From Aquamicrobium lusatiense (GTDB taxonomy: Bacteria; Pseudomonadota; Alphaproteobacteria; Rhizobiales; Rhizobiaceae): a stretch of DNA of 64,000 nucleotides. Under the pieces are notes generated by a model, which saw nothing but the letters and a program-made list of their open reading frames with translations, was not told the origin of the DNA and ran no database searches. The DNA is taken from assembly GCF_014201615.1 (NCBI RefSeq), contig NZ_JACHEU010000003.1, positions 124,001 through 188,000 of the forward strand, written 5' to 3'. The position numbers and the translations under genes were made by a program. Positions 16,843 through 25,533 of this stretch are shown here, one piece after another (positions within the stretch are counted from its first letter, which is position 1; the number at the start of each line of letters is the position of its first letter).

Positions 16843-16970
16843 GGGAAGAGGATCTGGATCATGCTCTGGCGGCTGTCGCATCCGGTTTTGTTGGCGCGGG
16901 CTCTCCGCGGCTGTGCCTTTGTGGGTTTTGCCGGCAAAGCAGCGGCGGCTGGCAGGTTCGGAACTTCGGC

Positions 16971-17402
16971 ATGACGTGGGAAATGCAGACCGCACTGCGG
17001 TTCAGGGATTTCGATTATCTGGGCCATATGACGGCGACGTCCTATCTCGCCTTCGTCGAGGAGGCGCGGGTCGCGTGGCTGAGCCAGGCCACCAACGGCG
17101 AGCCGCCCGCCTATGTGGTGGCGACGCAGACGCTTGATTTTCATCGGGAGATTTTGCCCGCCGACGGTCCGATCCGTATAATGATCGACGCGCAGCTGAT
17201 CTCGCCTCGGAAGGTCTCAGTCTCGGAGAAGCTTGTCGGAGTTGATGGGCATCTCCATGCCAGTTCCAGCGCCATACTTGTGGGATGGGATACTGCGGGC
17301 AGGTGTCCGAGACCTTTTACCGAAGCCGAGAAACTGCTTTTTTGTGACGTTGCTGACGGTGACCGCTCGGTAACAGAAGCCGGGGATGATAAAGGCGTAT
17401 AA
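16971..17402 (+). CDS. Acyl-CoA thioesterase, 4-hydroxybenzoyl-CoA thioesterase/YbgC-type hotdog
   Basis: A 143-residue single hotdog-fold protein. The active-site signature of the family (RxxDxDxxGHxxxxxYxxxxExAR) is present as RFRDFDYLGHM...YLAFVEEAR near residues 10-34, with the catalytic Asp at the DFD position. It would hydrolyse an acyl- or aroyl-CoA. It is the first gene after promoter block A and sits 26 bp before the TetR gene. An acyl-CoA ligase further down the same strand suggests CoA-thioester chemistry is the theme. The ribosome site is weak (GCAGG at long spacing). Confidence 0.85.
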   Translation: MTWEMQTALRFRDFDYLGHMTATSYLAFVEEARVAWLSQATNGEPPAYVVATQTLDFHREILPADGPIRIMIDAQLISPRKVSVSEKLVGVDGHLHASSSAILVGWDTAGRCPRPFTEAEKLLFCDVADGDRSVTEAGDDKGV

Positions 17403-17427
17403 AGCGCCAATCATGAGGGGAAAATCC

Positions 17428-18069
17428 ATGAACGCCTCCAACCGGCCCGACAGCGAAACGCGCGAGATGATCCTGCGTACGGCCGCGACCCTGTTTTTTG
17501 AACGTGGCTATGCCAAAACCAAGGTGATGGACATCGCCAGGGCCGTGGGCATCACGCCTGCCGCGCTCTACTGGCACTTCGCATCCAAGGAAGATGTTCT
17601 GTTTGAATATCTGCAGGGTGCCATCGAGACCTTTAACGAGCGCATCCGGGAGGCGATTGAGGGTATCGAAGACCCCGTGGACCGCCTCAGGACGCTGGCG
17701 ATTGCGCACACCACGCTTCAGCTTGAGTTCCGCGATCAGGCGCAGGCCGTCCACTCGCTCACCTATGCCTCGGCCGAGCTTCTGTCGGCGCTCTCGCCCG
17801 AGCGGACGACTTTGGTGAACCAGCGGATCCGCGTCCATGTGGACCGGATAAAGGAGATCGTTGTCGCGGGAATGGCCGCGGGGCTGTTTCACGCCAGGGA
17901 TGCAAGCACCCTGACGTTCGCCGTGCTGAATGTGTGCGAATATTCGGCCTTGTGGTTCCGTCCGGAAGGCGCGCTGTCGATCCGCGACGTGGCGCTTGCA
18001 AATGGCGAGTTCGCCGTACGCATGGCGACTGGCTCCATGAGCCCTGAGCAGGACGGGGAGGCGGTCTGA
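17428..18069 (+). CDS. TetR/AcrR-family transcriptional regulator
   Basis: A 213-residue regulator. The N-terminal helix-turn-helix is clear: MILRTAATLFFERGYAKTKVMDIARAVGITPAALYWHFASKEDVLFEYL (positions about 10-60). The C-terminal part is helical and ligand-binding, resembling the TetR C-terminal domains of fatty-acid or acyl-CoA responsive regulators. The start ATG at 17428 follows GAGGGG. It is encoded inside the transcript that begins at promoter block A, so autoregulation through the repeat at 16828-16842 is likely. The same repeat at 29405-29419 makes it the prime candidate to control the facing ABC/amidase operon. Confidence 0.92.
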   Translation: MNASNRPDSETREMILRTAATLFFERGYAKTKVMDIARAVGITPAALYWHFASKEDVLFEYLQGAIETFNERIREAIEGIEDPVDRLRTLAIAHTTLQLEFRDQAQAVHSLTYASAELLSALSPERTTLVNQRIRVHVDRIKEIVVAGMAAGLFHARDASTLTFAVLNVCEYSALWFRPEGALSIRDVALANGEFAVRMATGSMSPEQDGEAV

Positions 18070-18149
18070 CTGCTCTGGCCGGTTTCCCCTGTGCGCGCCG
18101 CTGGCCAGCCGACAATTCGCCTGTTCTGATCTGTCCGGCCCTTTGCGTG

Positions 18150-18161
18150 TGTGCCGGCACA
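18150..18161. promoter_or_regulatory. 12-bp palindrome before the saccharopine-dehydrogenase-like gene
   Basis: TGTGCCGGCACA is a perfect 12-bp palindrome, 72 bp before the next start codon. It is enclosed by a wider inverted repeat, CTTTGCG (18141-18147) and CGCAAAG (18177-18183). It may be an operator for a separate promoter of the 18233-21008 genes. Confidence 0.35.
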
Positions 18162-18232
18162 AGCCCGATGGCGAAGCGCAAAGAGGAGCGCGCGATGTAA
18201 TCCGCGCTCATAATCACCAGGAAAGGTAATCC

Positions 18233-19405
18233 ATGAAGATCGTAGTTGTTGGCGGCGCCGGGCGCGTCGGTGGCCGTGTTGTGTCTGAATTTGCGCCGCA
18301 CAAGCACGTTTCCGTCATTGTCGCGGACCGGGTTAAGCCTCAGGACCCGGCCCGGCAGTTCATCGCCATCGATCTTGCGGACCCGGCATCCCTGCGGGCT
18401 GCCTTTGCCGGTTCCGATGTCGTCATCAACACCTCCGGGCCGTTCGACCGCTGGGGCTCGGTGGTGCTGGATGCGGCCATCGATACCGGCACCAACTACA
18501 TCGACGTGTGCGATGATCCCGAACCGACACTTGAAATGATAGGGCGCGACGCCGCCGCGAAGAAGGCAGGCATTCGCGCGGTCATCGGTCTGGGCGTCAG
18601 CCCCGGCCTCACCAACTATCTGGCCATGGTGGCCGCGCAAGATCTCGACACCGTCGATCTTCTGACGACCTTCTGGGGCGATTCAGCCGAAGGCCGCTCG
18701 CGTGAGGAGGCGGTCGAGCGCGCGCTCGGGCTTGCCCACTCGTTCGAGGAAGGTCGGGCCGCCTACACCCACCTCATCGTCCAGACCTCGTCCGAAGTTC
18801 AGGTGTGGCGCGATCATGCCCCGGTGAAGGAACGCGCCTGGCGCAAGGCCTATCGCGTGACCACCTCGCGTGGCGAAACCGGCATCTACCGGGTCATCGG
18901 CCATCCCGAGCCCGTCACCCTGCCCAACACCGTCAGGACCCGCGATTGCCTCAATATCGGCACCGTCGACGCCGGCGCGGACCGGCTGATGCTGCCTGTG
19001 CTCGATCGCGTTATCGCCGGTGAAATCGATGCCGGGCAGGCGCTTCTGGAAATGGCGCGTCAGTTGCGCGAGAAGCCCGAAAGCATCATGACCGAGCGGC
19101 GTGGCGAACAGCTGCCGCGCAAGATCGGGGCTGCCGCGGTCGGCGAACGCAATGGCGGGCGCGATGGCGTGGTGGTCTTCCCGGGCGGGCCGATCCCCGG
19201 CTCGATGAGCCTGATCACGGCGCGCCCCGCAGTGGTAGGAGCGTTGCACATCGACGAAGTGCCGGTCGGCGTGCATTCGCCGGAAGACGCATTCGATGCC
19301 CGAACCTATCTTGAGCACTACGCCCGCCTGTACTGGGGTGCCGGAACGGAGCCTTTCGTCCTCGACCGTGCCGGTGCTTCCGCTGTCGTCGAAGCCGACT
19401 CCTGA
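18233..19405 (+). CDS. Saccharopine dehydrogenase-like NAD(P)-binding oxidoreductase
   Basis: A 390-residue protein beginning with the Rossmann motif VVVGGAGRVGGRV, followed by IAIDLADPASLRAAFAGSDVVINTSGPF and YIDVCDDPEP. These fit the saccharopine dehydrogenase/homospermidine synthase NADP-binding superfamily. The middle GLGVSPGLTNYLAM also fits. True lysine-pathway function is unlikely in this setting; relatives include trans-acting enoyl reductases and uncharacterised catabolic enzymes. The next gene, an acyl-CoA ligase, follows after 46 bp. The start ATG at 18233 follows AGGAAAGG. Confidence 0.82.
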   Translation: MKIVVVGGAGRVGGRVVSEFAPHKHVSVIVADRVKPQDPARQFIAIDLADPASLRAAFAGSDVVINTSGPFDRWGSVVLDAAIDTGTNYIDVCDDPEPTLEMIGRDAAAKKAGIRAVIGLGVSPGLTNYLAMVAAQDLDTVDLLTTFWGDSAEGRSREEAVERALGLAHSFEEGRAAYTHLIVQTSSEVQVWRDHAPVKERAWRKAYRVTTSRGETGIYRVIGHPEPVTLPNTVRTRDCLNIGTVDAGADRLMLPVLDRVIAGEIDAGQALLEMARQLREKPESIMTERRGEQLPRKIGAAAVGERNGGRDGVVVFPGGPIPGSMSLITARPAVVGALHIDEVPVGVHSPEDAFDARTYLEHYARLYWGAGTEPFVLDRAGASAVVEADS

Positions 19406-19451
19406 ATCCGTTGCGAGGAAGGCCCCGTCGCTGAAAGGGAGGGACAAGACC

Positions 19452-21008
19452 ATGACGGCCAGTGCGAAAGCGTCTGAAGGAAACCCGATTGTCGGCCTTG
19501 CGGGCTGGCTCAATCATTGGGCCCGGCTGCAGCCGGAGCGGCCCTTCATGACGTGGCAGGGCACCTGCATCACCTACGCGCAGGCCGATCGCCTCGTGCG
19601 GACGGCGGCGGCCTCGCTTGCCCGCCTTGACAGGCAGAACGGCGCCACCGGGCGGATCGTGCTTTATTCCCAGAACTGCCCCGCAGCCATCATCGTGTGG
19701 CTCGCCGCTCAGGCTGCGGGGCTGGTTCCGGTGACGCTGAACAGGGCGCACCGGGGCACGATACTGGCCGATGTCGTGAGCCGCTCGGCTCCGTCCGTGG
19801 TGGTCTGCGATCCCGAGGGCGTGGACATACTGAAGGAGAGCACCGGCGAGGGGAAGTTGCACATCGTTTCTCTCGGCATGTCCACGGCCGACGAGCTGGG
19901 CGAGCTGCTGACGGAAGCAGGCAGGGCCATCGACGTTCCGTTGCGGCCCGATCCCGGCAGCGACGGCACCATCATGTTCAGCTCGGGAACCACGGGCCGC
20001 TCCAAGGGCGTCGTCATCCCCCATGGCATGTTCGATGCCGGGCCGAAGCAGTTGCAGGAAGCGTGGGCGGTAACGGAAACGGATGTGTTCCATTGCTGGG
20101 CGCCGTGGTTTCACATCGCTGCGCAGCTCGACGTGTTCGCGCTCGCATTGCGCAGCGGCGCCAGCGTTGCCCTTTTCCAAAGCTTTTCGCTGTCCCGCTT
20201 CTGGGAGCAGATCAGGGATTCCGGGGCGACCATCTTCGGCGGCTTTGTCTCCATTCTGGAGATGCTCTACGCACAGGAGCCCGACCCCCGCGATCGCGAC
20301 CACCGGCTCCGGTTCGGCATTGCGGGCCACATTCCGGCGGCACTTCGCAGCAATTTCCAGAACAGGTTCGGGGTGCCGATGCTCGATGCCTACGGCATGT
20401 CGGAAGCGGAGCCGCTGAGCATCCCCCGGCCCGACCGTCCCGTCCCGGATGGCAGTTGCGGCCGCGCGAACCCGGACTTCCGTGTCGAGATACAGGACGA
20501 GGAAGGGCGCACCTGTCCCGCGGGCGAGGAAGGGGAAATCGTTTTCCGGCCGCTGTCCGATCACGTCATGATGAGCGGCTATCTGGACGAGCCGGAACGC
20601 TCCCGCGCAGCCTGGCGCAACGGATGGTTTCTGACCGGCGATCTGGGCACCATGGACAGCGACGGCAACATCTTCTTCCGCGACCGCAAGTCGGAGTTCA
20701 TCCGGGTCAAGGGCGAGAACGTGTCGCCTCAGGAAGTGGAGTCCGTGCTGATGGGCCATCCGGGCATCGCCGAAGTGGCGGTGGTGGGGGTGGCTTCCGA
20801 ACTTGGCGAGCATGAGATCCTCGCCATCGTCGTTCCGCGCGCCGATCTCTGCGCTGCCGATCTTCAGGAATGGTGCGCATCGCGCATGGCAAAATTCATG
20901 GTTCCGCGCCATATCCGCATCGTGGCGGAACTGCCGCGCACCCCGACCAGCAAGGTTCAGCGTTCGGAGCTGCACAAGCTGCTGGAAACCAGCCCTTCGG
21001 CAAGCTGA
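19452..21008 (+). CDS. AMP-forming acyl-CoA ligase (CaiC/FadD-like)
   Basis: A 518-residue member of the ANL superfamily that activates a carboxylic acid as acyl-AMP and transfers it to CoA. The phosphate-binding loop FSSGTTGRSKGV is at residues 176-187. Also present are YGMSEAEP (the YGxTE position), TGDLGTMDSDG with the hinge, VKGENVSPQEVE, and the C-terminal catalytic Lys in PRTPTSKVQRSEL. Two motifs deviate slightly (SE for TE, SK for GK). The start ATG at 19452 follows GGGAGGG. It is the last gene before the converging terminators, so probably part of the block A transcript. Confidence 0.9.
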   Translation: MTASAKASEGNPIVGLAGWLNHWARLQPERPFMTWQGTCITYAQADRLVRTAAASLARLDRQNGATGRIVLYSQNCPAAIIVWLAAQAAGLVPVTLNRAHRGTILADVVSRSAPSVVVCDPEGVDILKESTGEGKLHIVSLGMSTADELGELLTEAGRAIDVPLRPDPGSDGTIMFSSGTTGRSKGVVIPHGMFDAGPKQLQEAWAVTETDVFHCWAPWFHIAAQLDVFALALRSGASVALFQSFSLSRFWEQIRDSGATIFGGFVSILEMLYAQEPDPRDRDHRLRFGIAGHIPAALRSNFQNRFGVPMLDAYGMSEAEPLSIPRPDRPVPDGSCGRANPDFRVEIQDEEGRTCPAGEEGEIVFRPLSDHVMMSGYLDEPERSRAAWRNGWFLTGDLGTMDSDGNIFFRDRKSEFIRVKGENVSPQEVESVLMGHPGIAEVAVVGVASELGEHEILAIVVPRADLCAADLQEWCASRMAKFMVPRHIRIVAELPRTPTSKVQRSELHKLLETSPSAS

Positions 21009-21030
21009 CCGACAGGTCATGCCCTGCATG

Positions 21031-21051
21031 GCGCGCGCGATTTGCGCGCGC
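21031..21051 (+). terminator. GC-rich hairpin after the ligase gene
   Basis: GCGCGCGC (21031-21038), loop GATTT, GCGCGCGC (21044-21051), 23 bp past the ligase stop. It is a strong stem but followed only by CTGCCGTTTC, so termination may be partial. Confidence 0.55.
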
Positions 21052-21185
21052 TGCCGTTTCAGTGGCTGTAAGATCAGCCAACGTCTGCGCTGCCGGCAGG
21101 TGCGTCAGTCTTTTCAGAAAGTCTGAAATCAGCCGCGTTGTTCAACCCCCACATCCAGCACTTTGAAAGCGATAGCAAAGGACAA

Positions 21186-21214
21186 GCGGACAGGCGATAA
21201 TTCTCGCTGTCCGC
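21186..21214 (-). terminator. Terminator hairpin after the porin gene
   Basis: GCGGACA (21186-21192) pairs with TGTCCGC (21208-21214). An inner GCGA/TCGC pairing extends the stem with one bulge. It lies 35 bp beyond the porin stop at 21249 on the minus strand and is followed on that strand by TTGTCCTTT. Together with 21031-21051 it separates the two convergent operons. Confidence 0.65.
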
Positions 21215-21248
21215 CTGCCTTGCCATCGCTACGCTGGCTTGTACGCGG

Positions 21249-22316
21249 TCAGAAGGAGCGGCGGAAGCGCAACCAGCCGCCCATGGAATCGGAATTGCTG
21301 GTCTTGAAATTGTCCTTGTAGGAAATTTCCGGCTGGATGTAGAAGCCCGGCGTCACGTTATAGAGGACGTTGGCCACCAGCGCGAAATTCTCATTCTCAT
21401 CGTAGCCGAGGGCTATGTTGGCGCCCAGTTTCGATGAGAGCCTGGCGCTTCCGCCACCCCATGCGGCCCAGTTGCCGCCCCACGGCTTGTAGACGCTGTT
21501 GGCGATGTGGTCGTCGGTGCCGTAACCCACCATCGCCCACAGAGCGATGCTGTCGGTGGGCTGAAGATCGACACGAATCTTGCCGGCCCATTCCTCATAA
21601 TTGGAATCATAGCCGACAACGCCGCGAATGGATCCCCATTTCTGCTGGAAGGCAGCGCCCGCGACCATGTGGGGCACATAGGAATCGATTGTGTGAACCA
21701 GCCCGTCGCCATGCTCCAGCGACATCGCTGCCGTGAAGCCGTTTCCTGCTTCATATGTATAGGAGATCAGGTTAGTCGATCGCGGTCCGAAGGGAACCAG
21801 TTCTTCCTGAATGACCCTGCCTGCATGCAGCGTCATCGTCTTGTACAGCGAGTGCGTATAGCCTGCGCGCCAGCCGCCCAGGTCCATGAAGGCTTGCTTC
21901 ATCTCATAATAATGCTCTTTGCCGCTGTAGGGCGGCACGTTGGTGGAACGATGATCGAACCAGATTTCGGTATAGCCCCGCAGGGTCCCGAGGTCGGTTT
22001 CGGAGCGGGCGTCGGCCTGCAGGGCGAAGCGCGCACGCGAGTAGTAAGTCTCGTTCTTTTCCAGACCTGTCTTCTTGTCCAGCGAGGTGCGTCCCAGAAG
22101 CTCGCCGGCGGCCACGTCATACTGGACGAAACCTGAAATCCTCAGGCAGTGCTCGGTGCCGGGAATGTAAAAAAAGCCGACGCCGTAGGCATCGCAGACG
22201 CGAACATATTCCGCAGGCTCGGGCTCGGCCACGACGATGGCGTCGGCCGCGTAGGACAGCGATGCCGACGTCACGAGCAACGTGGACATGATTGCGGTTG
22301 TTGAGATAGTTTTCAA
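21249..22316 (-). CDS. Outer-membrane porin, Omp2/porin_2 family
   Basis: A 355-residue beta-barrel porin. After a signal peptide ending SLSYAADA comes the characteristic rhizobial/Brucella stretch EPEPAEYVRVCDAYGVGFFYIPGTEHCLRISGF (two conserved cysteines). The barrel ends in a terminal Phe (LRFRRSF). Such trimeric porins let small hydrophilic solutes cross the outer membrane. The start is taken as TTG at 22316 because GGGGGAAC precedes it and the resulting signal peptide has the usual MKxIS beginning; ATG at 22289 is the alternative. Its position directly after the amidase/ABC genes suggests it admits the substrate of that system. Confidence 0.9.
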   Translation of the reverse strand: MKTISTTAIMSTLLVTSASLSYAADAIVVAEPEPAEYVRVCDAYGVGFFYIPGTEHCLRISGFVQYDVAAGELLGRTSLDKKTGLEKNETYYSRARFALQADARSETDLGTLRGYTEIWFDHRSTNVPPYSGKEHYYEMKQAFMDLGGWRAGYTHSLYKTMTLHAGRVIQEELVPFGPRSTNLISYTYEAGNGFTAAMSLEHGDGLVHTIDSYVPHMVAGAAFQQKWGSIRGVVGYDSNYEEWAGKIRVDLQPTDSIALWAMVGYGTDDHIANSVYKPWGGNWAAWGGGSARLSSKLGANIALGYDENENFALVANVLYNVTPGFYIQPEISYKDNFKTSNSDSMGGWLRFRRSF

Positions 22317-22484
22317 AACGAGTTCCCCCACTTGTTGATTTTCCGATCCGGTTGAAAGACAAAATTCCTCCCCTCCCGGGTCGGAACCGATCCGGGTCTG
22401 GCTTTTCACAGGACATAGTTCGGGTGTTCAGACGATCGCTACATCTCGTCCTCCTGAGTTAAGACTATGATTTATCGAGTATTT

Positions 22485-23951
22485 TTATGAGGCGATCATC
22501 GGCGGCAGGCGTTTGTGCCAGTTGCTGATCCGCTCGTAGAGCAGGGTCGCTTCAAGAACACTGCGGTCGCCGCGCGGGCGCCCCATGATCTGGAAACCCA
22601 TCGGCAGGCCGTTTTCGTTGAAGCCGGCGGGAACGCTGATGGCCGGGCAGCCGGACATGGTTGAGCCGATGACGACTTCCATCCAGCGGTGATAGCTGTC
22701 CATTTTGCGGCCGCCGACTTCCTGCGGCCAGTCGATGCCGGCCCTGAAGGGAAACACCTGCGCCGAGGGCAGAACCAGAAAATCGTAGCGCTCGTAAAGG
22801 CGCAGCAGCGCCAGATACCAGGACGTGCGCACGACGCTCGCATTGTAGACATCGAGGCCCGACTGTCCGAGGCTGCGCTCCACTTCCCAGATCGCCTCCG
22901 GCTTGAGCAGGCTTCTGGTTTTCGGGTTCTGATAGGCCGCATGCAGCTTGCCGCCGACGCGCTGGCTGCGCAGCGTCATGAAGGCCTCCCAGAGCTGGGC
23001 CATGTCGAAGAAGGGCTCGACATCCTCGACCACGGCGCCTTCTTCGGCAAACAGGCTGACGGCCTTTCTGGTCAGTTCCAGAACGCCCGGCTCGAAGGGA
23101 AGATGGCCGCCGAAATCGCCGAGCCAGCCGATGCGCAGCTTCTTCGGATCGGCAGGGGCCAGTCCGGAGAGCCAGCCCTGCGGGTTGTCCAGCGAAAGGG
23201 CGGCGCGCGCATCATAGCCGGCCTGCACCGACAGCAGCATGGCCAGATCTTCGACCGAGCGCCCCATTGGCCCGACGACGGGCATCTGGCTGTAAAAAAC
23301 ATCGACGCCTTCGATCGGGATCAGATCCTGCGAAACCCGGAAGCCGTAGACATTGTTGAAGGCGGCGGGATTCCTGAGGGACCCGCCCATGTCGCTGCCG
23401 TCGGCCACGGGCAGCATGCGCAGCGCCAGCGCCACGCCGGCGCCACCGCTCGATCCGCCTCCCACATGGTCGGGATCATAGGCGTTGCGGGTCAGCCCGA
23501 AGATCGGGTTGTAGCTGTTGGAGCCAAGGCCGAGTTCGGGAACATTGGTTTTTCCCATGATGATGGCACCGGCTTTGCGCATGCGCGCAACGAAGATGGA
23601 ATCTTCCTCGGGAATGTGGTTTTCAAACAGCAGGCAGCCGAGCGTGGTGCGCAGGCCCCTGGTCTGCGCAAGGTCCTTGATCGCCTGCGGAATGCCGTGC
23701 AGCGGGCCAACCTCCTCGTTTCTCGCCAATGCCAGATCGGCCTGCTCCGCCTCCGCCAGCAGGTCCTCCCGCGGCCGCAGCGAGACGATGGCGTTGACGG
23801 CCGGGTTCACGGCGTCGATGTGGTCCAGATAGGTCTTCATCACCTCGACGGCCGAGACTTCCTTTCTGCGCAGCATGGCCGCCAGAGGCACGGCCTCGAA
23901 TTTGCAGAGTTCGGGAAGCGTGTAGTCCTGTTTCATGGTGCTCTCACTCAT
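22485..23951 (-). CDS. Amidase (amidase-signature family)
   Basis: A 488-residue serine amidase. The Ser-cisSer-Lys triad is recognisable: Lys in IPQAIKDLAQTRG, and the Gly/Ser-rich signature GGGSSGGAGVALALRMLPVADGSDMGGSLRNP around residues 160-190. The family hydrolyses amides, including aryl- and acyl-amides and glutamyl-tRNA. It is encoded with a peptide-type ABC importer and far from gatA-type neighbours, so a catabolic role is more likely. The start ATG at 23951 overlaps the stop of the binding-protein gene (ATGA), with GAGG upstream; ATG 23936 is possible. Confidence 0.92.
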   Translation of the reverse strand: MSESTMKQDYTLPELCKFEAVPLAAMLRRKEVSAVEVMKTYLDHIDAVNPAVNAIVSLRPREDLLAEAEQADLALARNEEVGPLHGIPQAIKDLAQTRGLRTTLGCLLFENHIPEEDSIFVARMRKAGAIIMGKTNVPELGLGSNSYNPIFGLTRNAYDPDHVGGGSSGGAGVALALRMLPVADGSDMGGSLRNPAAFNNVYGFRVSQDLIPIEGVDVFYSQMPVVGPMGRSVEDLAMLLSVQAGYDARAALSLDNPQGWLSGLAPADPKKLRIGWLGDFGGHLPFEPGVLELTRKAVSLFAEEGAVVEDVEPFFDMAQLWEAFMTLRSQRVGGKLHAAYQNPKTRSLLKPEAIWEVERSLGQSGLDVYNASVVRTSWYLALLRLYERYDFLVLPSAQVFPFRAGIDWPQEVGGRKMDSYHRWMEVVIGSTMSGCPAISVPAGFNENGLPMGFQIMGRPRGDRSVLEATLLYERISNWHKRLPPMIAS

Positions 23952-25468
23952 TTCCACTTTGCCTCATAGAAACGGGGCAGTTCGTCGGGTTGCGCCTGGA
24001 ATTCGAGATCGGCGCTGAAGGCATAGTTCATGACCGAAGTGTACAGCGGTACGATATAGGCCATTTCCATGGCCCGGTTGAGCACCTTGCTGTAAAGGGC
24101 TGCCCGCTCATCGTCATCGATGGCGCCCTTTGCCTCCGTCAGATATTTCAGGATTTCCTCGTCCCGCGCATAGTCGTCGGGATCGCCGCTGAACAGCTTG
24201 TTCAGCGATGCGGAAACATCCATAACCGAATAGCTGCCCCAGCTTGCCAGATAGAGGGGTGTCTCGCCCTGAGCGTTCTTCTGGATGGCCGCGGCGGCCA
24301 GCAGAAACTCCACCTCCAGTTTGATGCCCACCTTGCCGAGAAAGCCCTGTATGGCGGCGAGAATGTTCGGCGAAAGGAAGCTGACCAGCTTTGTCGAAAA
24401 TCCGTCCGGATAGCCCGCTTCGGCAAGCAGTGCGCGCGCCTTGTCGGGATCGTAGGGATAATCGACCGCATCGTCGGTGTTGCAGCCCTTCTGCAGCGGG
24501 AAGCAGGTCGCGCGCGGCACTTCGGCGGCGGGGCTGATGAGCTGGCGGGCAAGCGTCGGCCGGTCGATCGCGTGGAAGATCGCCTGCCGCACCTTGATAT
24601 TGGTCAGCGGATTGTCCTTGCCGGTCACGCCGGCTGCATCCATGCGCAGATAGGCTATGCGCATCGAGGGCGTGCGCAGCACGTTGAAGCGCGGCACGCG
24701 GGCGAGGTTCTCGATCTGGTCGTTGGAGACGTCCCAGATCCAGTCCGCATTGCCGGACAGGAGCTCGGTGAGCTGGGTGCCCGCATCGGTGACGAATTTG
24801 AGGCTGATCCTGCCGATGGCGGGACGGCCCTTGGCGCTGCCTTCATAATAACCGTCGAACAGTTCCATATCGGCGGCCACGCCGGGCTCCACCCGGGTCA
24901 GCCGGTACGGTCCGCAGCCGATCGGTTCCTGCGAGAATTTCGTATCGCCGACGGCTTCCATATAGGCTTTGGGCAGGATCGGAACCGCAAGCGCAAGGTA
25001 GTCCAGCGCCGCCGGAAGCGGGTATTTCAGGTTGATGCGCACCACATGGTCGCTCACCTTCTCCGCCCCCGCCATCCAGCGCACATTGGAGGGAACCGAG
25101 ACCTTGGCATCGGGGTGCGAAACCTTGTTCACGGTGAAGACGACGTCATCGGCCGAGAACTTGTCGCCGTTGTGGAAGATGACGTCGTCCCGAAGCTTCA
25201 GCTCCAGCACGGTTGGCGATATCCACTCCCAGGATTTCGCCAGCAGCGGCTCGTGCTCATAGGTGCTGGAATTGCGGTGAACCAGCGTGTCCCACACGTG
25301 ATGGGAAACGGTCAGCCCGGTGCGCTGCAGGTTCATATAGGGATTGATGTCGGGAATGATCTGGCTGAACAGCACCCGCAACTGGTTGTTGCCCGACTGG
25401 GCGAAAGCCGGCAGGGCGGGCAGCGCCACTGCAGAGCCAAGTATCCTGATGACGTCTCTTCGGTTCAT
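23948..25468 (-). CDS. ABC transporter substrate-binding protein, family 5 (peptide/nickel type)
   Basis: A 506-residue periplasmic protein with a Tat-like signal (NRRDVIRILGSA) cut near AFAQ. The family-5 pattern includes LAKSWEWISPTVLELKLRDDVIFHNGDKFSADDVVFT, QEPIGCGPYRLTRVEPG, and IKVRQAIFHAIDR. It belongs to the operon 29233-22485. It is a clear paralogue of the binding protein at 35638-37170 (C-termini ELPRFYEAKWK and ELPRFFDASWK). The start ATG at 25468 follows GGAGGAGAAC; the frame extends upstream through the 14-bp repeats but needs no earlier start. Confidence 0.92.
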   Translation of the reverse strand: MNRRDVIRILGSAVALPALPAFAQSGNNQLRVLFSQIIPDINPYMNLQRTGLTVSHHVWDTLVHRNSSTYEHEPLLAKSWEWISPTVLELKLRDDVIFHNGDKFSADDVVFTVNKVSHPDAKVSVPSNVRWMAGAEKVSDHVVRINLKYPLPAALDYLALAVPILPKAYMEAVGDTKFSQEPIGCGPYRLTRVEPGVAADMELFDGYYEGSAKGRPAIGRISLKFVTDAGTQLTELLSGNADWIWDVSNDQIENLARVPRFNVLRTPSMRIAYLRMDAAGVTGKDNPLTNIKVRQAIFHAIDRPTLARQLISPAAEVPRATCFPLQKGCNTDDAVDYPYDPDKARALLAEAGYPDGFSTKLVSFLSPNILAAIQGFLGKVGIKLEVEFLLAAAAIQKNAQGETPLYLASWGSYSVMDVSASLNKLFSGDPDDYARDEEILKYLTEAKGAIDDDERAALYSKVLNRAMEMAYIVPLYTSVMNYAFSADLEFQAQPDELPRFYEAKWK

Positions 25469-25484
25469 GCCCGTTCTCCTCCGG

Positions 25485-25526
25485 TTGTTCTGGCCCTGTT
25501 GTTCTGGCCCTGTTGTTCTGGCCATG
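25485..25526. repeat. Three tandem copies of a 14-bp unit in an operon gap
   Basis: The unit TTGTTCTGGCCCTG occurs at 25485-25498 and 25499-25512, and as TTGTTCTGGCCATG at 25513-25526. It fills most of the gap between the ATPase stop at 25534 and the ribosome site of the binding-protein gene. The copy number may vary between strains. Confidence 0.85.
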
Positions 25527-25533
25527 TCGGCGC

